Source: a bacterium | Lineage (GTDB): Bacteria > UBP14 > UBA6098 > B30-G16 | Assembly: GCA_027064665.1 (NCBI GenBank) | Contig: JAMOPH010000296.1 | Location: 1 to 9,650 of the forward strand | Length of the DNA stretch: 9,650 nt | Direction of reading: 5' to 3' | Shown here: positions 4,142 through 9,650 of the stretch, piece by piece | Numbering within the stretch: position 1 is the first letter of the stretch | Layout of the letters: each line of letters starts with the position of its first letter | Made by a program: the position numbers and the translations under genes | The notes under the pieces: generated by a model | The model's database searches: none | What the model saw: only the letters and a program-made list of their open reading frames with translations | What the model was told of the DNA's origin: nothing

Positions 4142-6244
4142 ATGGCGGAGGACCTTGAAAAAATCCGGCAGGAAATAGAGCGACTTCGCCGGGAAATTGA
4201 GCGCCACAACTACCTGTATTATGTCAAGAGCGAGCCGGAGATTTCCGATGCCGAATACGATGCCCTTCTGGCGCGCCTGAAGGAACTTGAGGAAAAATAC
4301 CCCCAGTTTTACGACCCGAATTCTCCGACGCAGAGGGTCGGTGCGCCGCCGGCGGAGGAATTCAGGGCGGTGGAGCATCCCGTGCCGCTTCTGTCCTTGG
4401 ACAAGGTCAATTCCCCCGAGGAGTTTGACGAGTTCGTCAACCGGGCGCTGAGGATGTTAGGCGATGTTTCCCCGGAGCAACTTGATTTCACCGCCACGCC
4501 GAAACTTGACGGGCTTTCGGTCCGCCTCAGGTATGAGAACGGCGCGCTTGTTTTAGGCGCCACCCGCGGCGACGGCTTCCGCGGCGAGGATGTCACCGCC
4601 AATGTGCGCACTATCCGGAATCTGCCGCACTATCTTCTCAGCGAGGAGGCGGCGCGCCTGCCGGTGGTGGAGTTCCGCGGCGAGGTGATTTTCCACAAGG
4701 ACGACTTTGAGCGCCTCAACGCAGAACTTGCCGCCCGCGGTGAAAAGACCTTCGTCAATGCGCGCAACGGCGCCGCCGGTTCCCTCCGCCAACTTGACCC
4801 CAATATCACCGCACAGCGCCCCCTCAAGGTCTATGTCTATGAGGTCCTTCTGGCAGAGGGCAAAGAATTTGAATCCCACTGGGAGATGCTGGAGTTCATT
4901 GAGTCCGCCGGGCTTCCCGTGGTGCCATACAGAAAATACTGCCGCACGAAAGACGATGTCCACAGATACTTTGAGTGGGCGTCCGAAAACCGGGATTCTT
5001 TGCCCTTTGAGGTGGACGGCGTGGTGATAAAGATAAACAGGGTTGAATATCAGCGTCGGCTGGGCGAGGTGTCGCATCATCCGCGGTGGGCTGTGGCGTG
5101 GAAATTCCCGTCGCAGGAGGCGGTGACCACGCTTTTGGATGTGGAATGGTCCGTCGGGCGGACGGGCGCTGTGACCCCCGTGGCGATACTTGAGCCGGTG
5201 TTCGTCGGCGGGGCGACCATCTCCCGGGCGACCCTGCACAACGAGGACGAAATCGCCCGGCTGGGGATAAAAATTGGCGATAGGGTGGTGGTCAAGCGCG
5301 CCGGCGATGTGATTCCCGAGGTGGTGCGCCCGCTGACGGAACTGCGCACCGGCGACGAAAAGGACATTGTCCCGCCGGAGCACTGCCCCGTGTGCGGCGC
5401 GAAACTTTCCCGCCCGCCGGGGGAGGTTATCCGCCGATGCCCGAACCGCTTCTGCCCCGCGCAGGTGGCGGAATCAATCAAACATTTCGTTTCCCGCAAG
5501 GCGTTTGACATTGAGGGATTAGGCGACAAGCAGATTGAGACGCTTCTGAAAAACAATCTCATTTCCGACGCGGCAGACCTGTTCAGCCTCAAGCCCGAAC
5601 AGTTGGTTAAACTTGAGCGCTGGGGCGAAAAACTGGCGACAAAAATAGTGAACAATATCCAGAACGCCAAAAAAATCCCGCTGGAGCGGTTTCTGTTCGC
5701 GCTGGGAATTCCGGGAGTTGGAGAACATTTGGCGCAGGTGCTTACGGAACATTTCGCCAAAGTCGTCGCCGAGGAGAAAAAAGGTGGGAAATTTAAGATT
5801 GATGGCGAGCGGTGGTCAAACTCCGATATCTTTGAGCGTCTGCGCCGCGCAACCTTTGACGAACTTGTTGCGATAAACGAGATTGGTCCGGCGACGGCGC
5901 AGTCCATTATTGACTTTTTCGCCGATGAGCACAACCAGCGCTTTTTGAAAAAACTTTTCGCCGCCGGAGTGGAGATAGTTGAGCCAGCGGTTGAATCTGA
6001 GGGCGAAAAGCCGCTTGAGGGGCTGACCTTTGTCTTCACCGGCGAGTTGGATTCAATGACCCGCGCCGAGGCGCAGGAACTGGTGCGCAAACTGGGCGGC
6101 CGGGCGGCAAGTTCTGTCTCCCGTAAGACCGATTATGTTGTGGTCGGGAAAAATCCGGGGAGCAAATACACCAAGGCGCAGCAGTTGGGGGTCAAAATCA
6201 TCAATGAGGAGGAGTTCCTCAGGATGGTGGGGCTGAAAAAGTGA
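4142..6244 (+). CDS. ligA: NAD-dependent DNA ligase LigA
   Basis: LigA seals nicks between Okazaki fragments and in repair, using NAD+ to adenylate itself. All domains are present in order. Domain Ia (about 1-70) carries HNYLYYV and ISDAEYD, which bind NMN. The adenylation domain has the catalytic Lys121 in KLDG (121-124), TRGDGFRGEDVT (141-152), EFRGEV (177-182), VDGVVIKIN (291-299) and WAVAWKFP (316-323). The OB fold is at about 325-405. The zinc finger has Cys415, Cys418, Cys433 and Cys438. Helix-hairpin-helix repeats cover about 450-595, and a C-terminal BRCT domain covers about 622-697. At 700 residues it is longer than E. coli LigA (671); part of the extra length is a charged insert at about 540-567, between two HhH motifs. 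GGAGGG seven bases upstream supports the ATG. The next gene starts 34 bases after the stop. Confidence 0.97.
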   Translation: MAEDLEKIRQEIERLRREIERHNYLYYVKSEPEISDAEYDALLARLKELEEKYPQFYDPNSPTQRVGAPPAEEFRAVEHPVPLLSLDKVNSPEEFDEFVNRALRMLGDVSPEQLDFTATPKLDGLSVRLRYENGALVLGATRGDGFRGEDVTANVRTIRNLPHYLLSEEAARLPVVEFRGEVIFHKDDFERLNAELAARGEKTFVNARNGAAGSLRQLDPNITAQRPLKVYVYEVLLAEGKEFESHWEMLEFIESAGLPVVPYRKYCRTKDDVHRYFEWASENRDSLPFEVDGVVIKINRVEYQRRLGEVSHHPRWAVAWKFPSQEAVTTLLDVEWSVGRTGAVTPVAILEPVFVGGATISRATLHNEDEIARLGIKIGDRVVVKRAGDVIPEVVRPLTELRTGDEKDIVPPEHCPVCGAKLSRPPGEVIRRCPNRFCPAQVAESIKHFVSRKAFDIEGLGDKQIETLLKNNLISDAADLFSLKPEQLVKLERWGEKLATKIVNNIQNAKKIPLERFLFALGIPGVGEHLAQVLTEHFAKVVAEEKKGGKFKIDGERWSNSDIFERLRRATFDELVAINEIGPATAQSIIDFFADEHNQRFLKKLFAAGVEIVEPAVESEGEKPLEGLTFVFTGELDSMTRAEAQELVRKLGGRAASSVSRKTDYVVVGKNPGSKYTKAQQLGVKIINEEEFLRMVGLKK

Positions 6245-6278
6245 GCGGGACGATTGCAATTCAAACGGGAGGAGAAGG

Positions 6279-6989
6279 ATGACGGCAAAATCTCGGATAA
6301 TATCGCTGATTGTGGCGATTTCGGTCGTGTTGGCGTGGTCTGCGCCCAAAAACTGGCAGTTTGATTTCACTATAACTTCGGGGCGGTCGCAGAATTTTAC
6401 AATCGGGATGAACGATAGCGCCACAGACCGGTTTGACAGGCAGTTTGATATGCCCGCGCCGCCGGCAACTATGGCGCCGCCCCACGGATTCTACCCCTAC
6501 ATTTCGTTTGTGGACACCAACTACCGCTATCTTGACGCCGCGTGGAAGGATATCCGCGCGCCGCACGACTCCGCGCTGTGGAAAATTATCCTTCACTACC
6601 CCGATACCCTGACCACCATAACCTGGGAGCCCAAAAAACTCCCCGTTGGCGGGAAAATTCTGATTGAGGGCATTGACGCATCGCTTTTGGGCGGGAAATA
6701 TGTCGTCCCGCAGGGGGATACGATTGTGGAGATAAAATACATTTCCGCCTCAAAGTATCGTCCGCAGGGCGGGAAGGTGATAAGGTTCAACCTCAAAGAA
6801 CCCGCCCGTGTCCACGCGTTGGTGTATTCTGCCGGGTGGAAGATGGTTGACGATGTGGATTTCGGCTCGCTGGTGCCGGGGGAATACAAAAAGGTGTGGA
6901 AGCCCAAGTCGTCGGGGGAGTTTTTCTATCAGGTTTTTGCGGGGGATAAACTTATCGCCGCAGGACCTCTGTATGTGGGGAACGAATAA
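6279..6989 (+). CDS. Secreted protein with C-terminal FlgD/Ig-like domain
   Basis: I do not recognise a named family. The 236-residue product starts with a signal peptide (about residues 1-22, ending WSA). Residues 36-62 include FTIGMNDSATDRFDRQFDMP followed by a Pro/Ala-rich stretch. That pattern, together with the following WKIILHYPDTLTTITWEPKK and LPVGGKILIEG, is one I associate with secreted proteins of candidate phyla in which an N-terminal beta domain precedes a FlgD-like or sorting-domain-like module. Residues about 163-236 (VIRFNLKEPARVHALVYSA, FGSLVPGEYKKVWKP, SGEFFYQVFAGD) fit the FlgD Ig-like pattern (strand, turn with G-x-x-x-V-x-W, then G-x-Y/F-F-Y-x-V/L). Likely an extracellular or cell-surface protein. 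GGGAGGAG at 6267-6274 supports the ATG. It lies between ligA and miaA, 34 and 3 bases from them, which implies shared transcription rather than a shared pathway. Confidence 0.7.
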   Translation: MTAKSRIISLIVAISVVLAWSAPKNWQFDFTITSGRSQNFTIGMNDSATDRFDRQFDMPAPPATMAPPHGFYPYISFVDTNYRYLDAAWKDIRAPHDSALWKIILHYPDTLTTITWEPKKLPVGGKILIEGIDASLLGGKYVVPQGDTIVEIKYISASKYRPQGGKVIRFNLKEPARVHALVYSAGWKMVDDVDFGSLVPGEYKKVWKPKSSGEFFYQVFAGDKLIAAGPLYVGNE

Positions 6990-6992
6990 CCT

Positions 6993-7931
6993 ATGACCGA
7001 GCGCACCCTTATTCCCAAAGTTGCCATAGTGATTGGCGGACCCACCGCCGCGGGCAAGACCGAAATCGGTGAGCGTGTCGCCGAAATTCTGGACGGCGAG
7101 ATAATTTCCGCCGATTCCCGCCAGATATACCGCGGACTGGATATCGGCACCGCCAAGCCGGTGGATTCGCCGGTGCGTCATCATCTTTTGGATGTGGTTT
7201 CGCCCCAAGAGAGGTTCAACGCGGCAGAATTTGTCCGGCGGGCGCTTGAGGTGATGGATTACCTTCGTGCGAGGGGCAAGGTGCCGATAATAGTGGGCGG
7301 AACAGGGCTTTATATCCGCGCGCTGACCGTGGGCTTTTTCCCCGGCGATTTCAAAAGCGAAAAAATCCGGCGCCAGTTGGCGGAAAGATACCGCCGCGGC
7401 GAAGACCTCTACGCCTACCTCAAACAGGTTGACCCCGTCGCCGCACAAAAAATTGACCCCCGCAACTATGTGCGGATAGAAAGGGCGCTTGAGGTGTATT
7501 TGGTGTCGGGCAAGCCGATTTCCTACTGGTGGCGCCACGCCACAAAGCCGCCCTCGGACTGGAAATTCGTAAAATTTTTCATCACGATGGAGCGGGAAAA
7601 ACTGTATGAGCGAATTGCCCGCCGCACCGAGAAAATGCTGGAATCCGGCTGGATAGATGAGGTTCGGCGCCTGCTGGAACAGGGCGTTCCACCGGATTCG
7701 CCGGGGCTGACATCAATAGGCTACCGCCAGATTGTCCGCTACCTGCAGGGGGAGATTGATCACGACACGATGAAGGCAGAAATAATCCGCGAGACCAAAA
7801 ACTACGCCAAGCGGCAGATAACCTGGTTCAAAAAGGAACCGGGTTGTGTTTTGATTGATATCACCGGGATGTCTGCTGAGGAGGCGGCGCGGCAGATAGT
7901 GGATTGTTATCGGCGGGCACTTAGTGAGTGA
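6993..7931 (+). CDS. miaA: tRNA dimethylallyltransferase MiaA
   Basis: MiaA transfers a dimethylallyl group to N6 of A37 in tRNAs that read codons starting with U, which improves codon-anticodon pairing. The 312-residue protein has the family's normal length. Motifs are the P-loop GPTAAGKT (16-23), ADSRQIYRGLDIGTAKP (40-56, with the catalytic Asp41), HHLLDVV (63-69), VGGTGLYIRAL (101-111), the Asn-Arg-Ala region PRNYVRIERALEVY (156-169), GLTSIGYRQ (238-246) and YAKRQITWFKK (271-281). All key residues appear intact. The start lies 3 bases after the preceding stop. The only purine-rich site is GGGG at 6977-6980, inside the previous gene, so translation probably depends on coupling. The tRNA-Phe in this window, with A36-A37-A38, is an expected substrate. 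Confidence 0.97.
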   Translation: MTERTLIPKVAIVIGGPTAAGKTEIGERVAEILDGEIISADSRQIYRGLDIGTAKPVDSPVRHHLLDVVSPQERFNAAEFVRRALEVMDYLRARGKVPIIVGGTGLYIRALTVGFFPGDFKSEKIRRQLAERYRRGEDLYAYLKQVDPVAAQKIDPRNYVRIERALEVYLVSGKPISYWWRHATKPPSDWKFVKFFITMEREKLYERIARRTEKMLESGWIDEVRRLLEQGVPPDSPGLTSIGYRQIVRYLQGEIDHDTMKAEIIRETKNYAKRQITWFKKEPGCVLIDITGMSAEEAARQIVDCYRRALSE

Positions 7932-7960
7932 ATTCACACCAATGGGAGAAATTTTCCGGG

Positions 7961-7988
7961 TTGCCGTAAAACTTTTATTTTCTATATT
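7961..7988 (+). promoter_or_regulatory. Likely promoter of the 8030 gene
   Basis: TTGCCG (7961-7966) and TATATT (7983-7988) are 16 bases apart, nearly the same boxes and spacing as upstream of tRNA-Phe. The predicted start near 7995 leaves a leader of about 35 bases before the ATG at 8030. No terminator is visible between miaA and this site, so read-through from the ligA operon may add to expression. Confidence 0.45.
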
Positions 7989-8029
7989 TGTTTTTGCGCT
8001 TTTGAGGGGCATTACGCGGGAGGCTTACG

Positions 8030-9151
8030 ATGAGGATTTTGGTTTATGTGGTTTTTGCTGCGGTGTGGCCTTTGGTTTTGTTTGCCCAGGTCCCGCCGGG
8101 AGCACCCACCGATGGCTCTGGCACATACATAATCTGGGATGGTTTTAGCAGTCCGGGGACTGAGAAGGAATTCCGCCTTTCCAAAGAGGGCGATATAGTT
8201 GGTTATATGCGCAACACCGTGGACGGCGAATTTGCCACCCCTGTTGTTGGAGTTTCCGGGTCGGATACCGTTGCCTGGATTAGGGGGAGCGAAAGATATA
8301 TTGATTATGATGTTCGCAAGCCTTTCAGCCGGATAGATTCTTTGGATACGGTTTCCTACGCTCCCTTCTGGCTGGTGACCTGGGGCGGGATGGACACCAC
8401 TCACGAGGACGGCGAGGGATGGGGGATTGCAGGATACACGGTGGAATACTCAATAGGTTCTCCTGATGGACCTTGGCGCACCTGGTTTTCCGATGTGGAT
8501 TTTACCACTGCTATGTTCGGTCCTGAGGAGCCGGTAGCGGTGCAGGAAAGTGTTAAGTATTATTTTCGGGTGAAATGCTATGATTACAATACCAATTACG
8601 AAGATGGACACCCCACTTACGATCAGTGGACACAATATTTACAGCCCAAACTTGCTTTCAGTGTTAGAAATCTTGAGGACAGCACGGACTGGACCGTGAG
8701 AGATACATTTCAGATTGGGGTTGATACTGTAATACATCCGCATAATAGTGATGTTTTTATTGTGAAAAACAGAAGTATTTATTATCCGATTGATATAGGG
8801 GTTAAGGGAGTAAAATATGCTATTCCGACTCGCTTGGACTGGGAACTTGAGGATTACCCGCGCATGAATAAATTTGGTTTGAGGGCAGTGTTTAATGATA
8901 ATCCTTATCCGCCATCGCACGCCTACTTTATGAACCCGAACAATATAGTTAGAGATACATTCATTGTGGCGAACGATTCCATTTACGGTCCCGGCGGATA
9001 TGATATCCAGCCGGTAACTGACCCCGATTCCCTCAGAAGGACAGAAAATCTCTGGCTGGAGGTGCTTTTGCCCACCTGGAGCACAACCTATGGGGAAACT
9101 ACAGATGTGCTTTTTATTATGCAGTTCAAGGCTGTTCCGAGGGTGAGGTAG
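8030..9151 (+). CDS. Secreted protein with fibronectin type III-like domain
   Basis: The 373-residue product has a signal peptide (about 1-19, cleavage near LFA-Q). Residues about 108-195 follow the pattern of surface Fn3-like modules: APFWLVTWGGMD, then GWGIAGYTVEYSI, DGPWRTWFSD and VKYYFRVKCYDYNTNYE (family pattern W-x-G-x-D, G-I-x-x-Y-x-V-x-Y, W-x-x-W, Y-Y-F-R-V-x-x-x-D-x-x-x-N). The C-terminal part (about 200-373) resembles nothing I know and looks beta-rich. No catalytic motif is evident. The role may be adhesion or assembly at the cell surface. GGGAGG (8018-8023) supports the ATG. The 3' half (about 8550-8980) is visibly richer in A and T than ligA or miaA, suggesting a different history or weaker constraint. 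The next secreted gene starts 25 bases downstream and is probably co-transcribed. Confidence 0.75.
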   Translation: MRILVYVVFAAVWPLVLFAQVPPGAPTDGSGTYIIWDGFSSPGTEKEFRLSKEGDIVGYMRNTVDGEFATPVVGVSGSDTVAWIRGSERYIDYDVRKPFSRIDSLDTVSYAPFWLVTWGGMDTTHEDGEGWGIAGYTVEYSIGSPDGPWRTWFSDVDFTTAMFGPEEPVAVQESVKYYFRVKCYDYNTNYEDGHPTYDQWTQYLQPKLAFSVRNLEDSTDWTVRDTFQIGVDTVIHPHNSDVFIVKNRSIYYPIDIGVKGVKYAIPTRLDWELEDYPRMNKFGLRAVFNDNPYPPSHAYFMNPNNIVRDTFIVANDSIYGPGGYDIQPVTDPDSLRRTENLWLEVLLPTWSTTYGETTDVLFIMQFKAVPRVR

Positions 9152-9176
9152 AAACAAATATCAGGGAGGTATAAAG

Positions 9177-9650
9177 ATGCGCAGAGGGTTGATTTTTCTG
9201 TTGTTTGGGGTAGCCGTGATAGCACCGCTTTTTGCTGTACCGATAAACTACCACGCCAAAATTACCGATAATTTGGGAATAGGATTAACTGACACTACTC
9301 TTACCGTTGAATTGCAGGTGTGGAACGCTGTGATTGGCGGGTCGCTGCTTGCGGCGGACACTCAGGATGTGGTTGTCACCAAGGGGCTTTTCTCCGCCCA
9401 GTTTGATCTGAACCTGCCGAGTTTTGACTGGGTTTACAGCCCGCTTTACTACCAGATAGTTGTTGACGGCGTGGCGTTTTCGCCACGGCAGAGAATTGGT
9501 GCGGTGATGTGGTCCTACTGGAGCGACTTTTCCGAGACCACCGCCGCCGCCGTGGCTGCGGATGTCCATTATTTTCCGCCGTCATATCTTGTCAGCGGCA
9601 ATGTTCAGGATGCGCTGGCAGAACTCACCGACACTGTCCGCAACTGGACT
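9177..9650 (+). CDS. Secreted surface or fibre-like protein, N-terminal part (3' truncated)
   Basis: The frame opens with ATG at 9177, preceded by AGGGAGGT (9162-9169), and is still open after 158 codons at the right edge. A signal peptide covers residues 1-20 (LFA-V). The mature part starts VPINYHAKITDNLG and continues LTVELQVWNAVIGGSLLAAD, VVVTKGLFSAQFDLNLP, YYQIVVDGVAFSPRQRIGAV. This follows the N-terminal module of many large secreted proteins of uncultivated diderms and of tail-fibre-like proteins: P-x-x-I-N-Y-x-x-x-L-T-D, T-x-x-x-x-x-L-W, V-x-V-x-N-G-x-F, S-P-R-Q-R-I. Near the edge, GNVQDALAELTD matches the N-V-Q-D-A-I/L-x-E-L motif that repeats in fibre and collagen-like surface proteins. 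The full protein is probably much longer, perhaps with repeats or a C-terminal chaperone or trimerisation domain. It likely forms an envelope appendage or adhesin together with the 8030 product. Confidence 0.75.
   Translation, partial: MRRGLIFLLFGVAVIAPLFAVPINYHAKITDNLGIGLTDTTLTVELQVWNAVIGGSLLAADTQDVVVTKGLFSAQFDLNLPSFDWVYSPLYYQIVVDGVAFSPRQRIGAVMWSYWSDFSETTAAAVAADVHYFPPSYLVSGNVQDALAELTDTVRNWT

Noticed and set aside
3820..4158. 112-codon + strand frame beginning MPAGVAQLVEHRTENPG
   Set aside because: The GVAQLVEHR and GVGSSILPP strings are the well-known false translation of a tRNA gene; it reads through tRNA-Phe.
4553..5383. 276-codon open frame on the minus strand inside ligA
   Set aside because: Shadow of the adenylation domain of LigA; no domain and no ribosome binding site.
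5077..6090. 337-codon open frame on the minus strand inside ligA
   Set aside because: It is antisense to a complete, conserved LigA, its product is low-complexity (Ser, Arg, Pro, Thr rich) with no recognisable domain, and it arises from ligA codon bias.
6750..7538. 262-codon open frame on the minus strand across the 6279 gene and miaA
   Set aside because: Overlaps two better-supported genes and has no recognisable motif.
7924..8148. 74-codon + strand frame across the end of miaA and start of the 8030 gene
   Set aside because: It overlaps the signal peptide of the 8030 gene in another frame; the better ribosome binding site belongs to 8030.
1..9650. CRISPR array, phage module, toxin-antitoxin pair or restriction system
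   Set aside because: No regularly spaced repeats and no motifs of such systems were seen on either strand.

Overview
The window looks like part of a chromosome from an uncultivated diderm (Gram-negative-type) bacterium. The outer-membrane side is implied by a signal-peptide protein that reads as a beta-barrel ending in phenylalanine (378-1478) and by four more small secreted proteins. The secreted proteins with Fn3-like, FlgD-like and tail-fibre-like folds are a mix I associate with candidate phyla near the FCB group (WOR-3 or Cloacimonadota-like lineages). That placement is inference. Against a simple Proteobacterial or Bacteroidetes origin, the SRP RNA is the large, Alu-containing type familiar from Bacillus and Thermotoga. 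Strong AGGAGG-type ribosome binding sites precede most genes, and every intact gene is on the + strand.

Layout. Positions 3-353: 3' end of a MscS-like mechanosensitive channel gene. 378-1478: outer-membrane barrel protein with an internal helical segment, followed by a terminator. 1479-2057: a gene-poor stretch with two terminator hairpins, a decayed transposase and the promoter of the SRP RNA. 2058-2332: SRP RNA. 2371-3294 and 3291-3752: a membrane-anchored TPR protein and a small secreted protein, overlapping by ATGA. 3826-3898: tRNA-Phe(GAA). 3904-4057, minus strand: an apparent flavodoxin remnant ending against the tRNA. 4142-7931: ligA, a small secreted protein and miaA, closely spaced and probably one operon. 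8030-9151 and 9177-9650 (runs off the edge): two secreted proteins under their own likely promoter, the first Fn3-like, the second resembling the N-terminus of fibre- or adhesin-like surface proteins.

How the parts relate. The housekeeping content covers protein export (SRP RNA), DNA replication and repair (NAD-dependent ligase) and tRNA function. MiaA should modify A37 of UNN-decoding tRNAs, and the tRNA-Phe encoded here carries the A36-A37-A38 context that MiaA recognises. The accessory content is surface and envelope proteins of unknown function. I see no CRISPR array, phage module, defence island or biosynthetic cluster. The items most worth a second look are the large SRP RNA in a diderm setting, the two genes reduced to their ends (transposase, flavodoxin), the insert in LigA between helix-hairpin-helix motifs, and the unknown secreted pair at the right edge.
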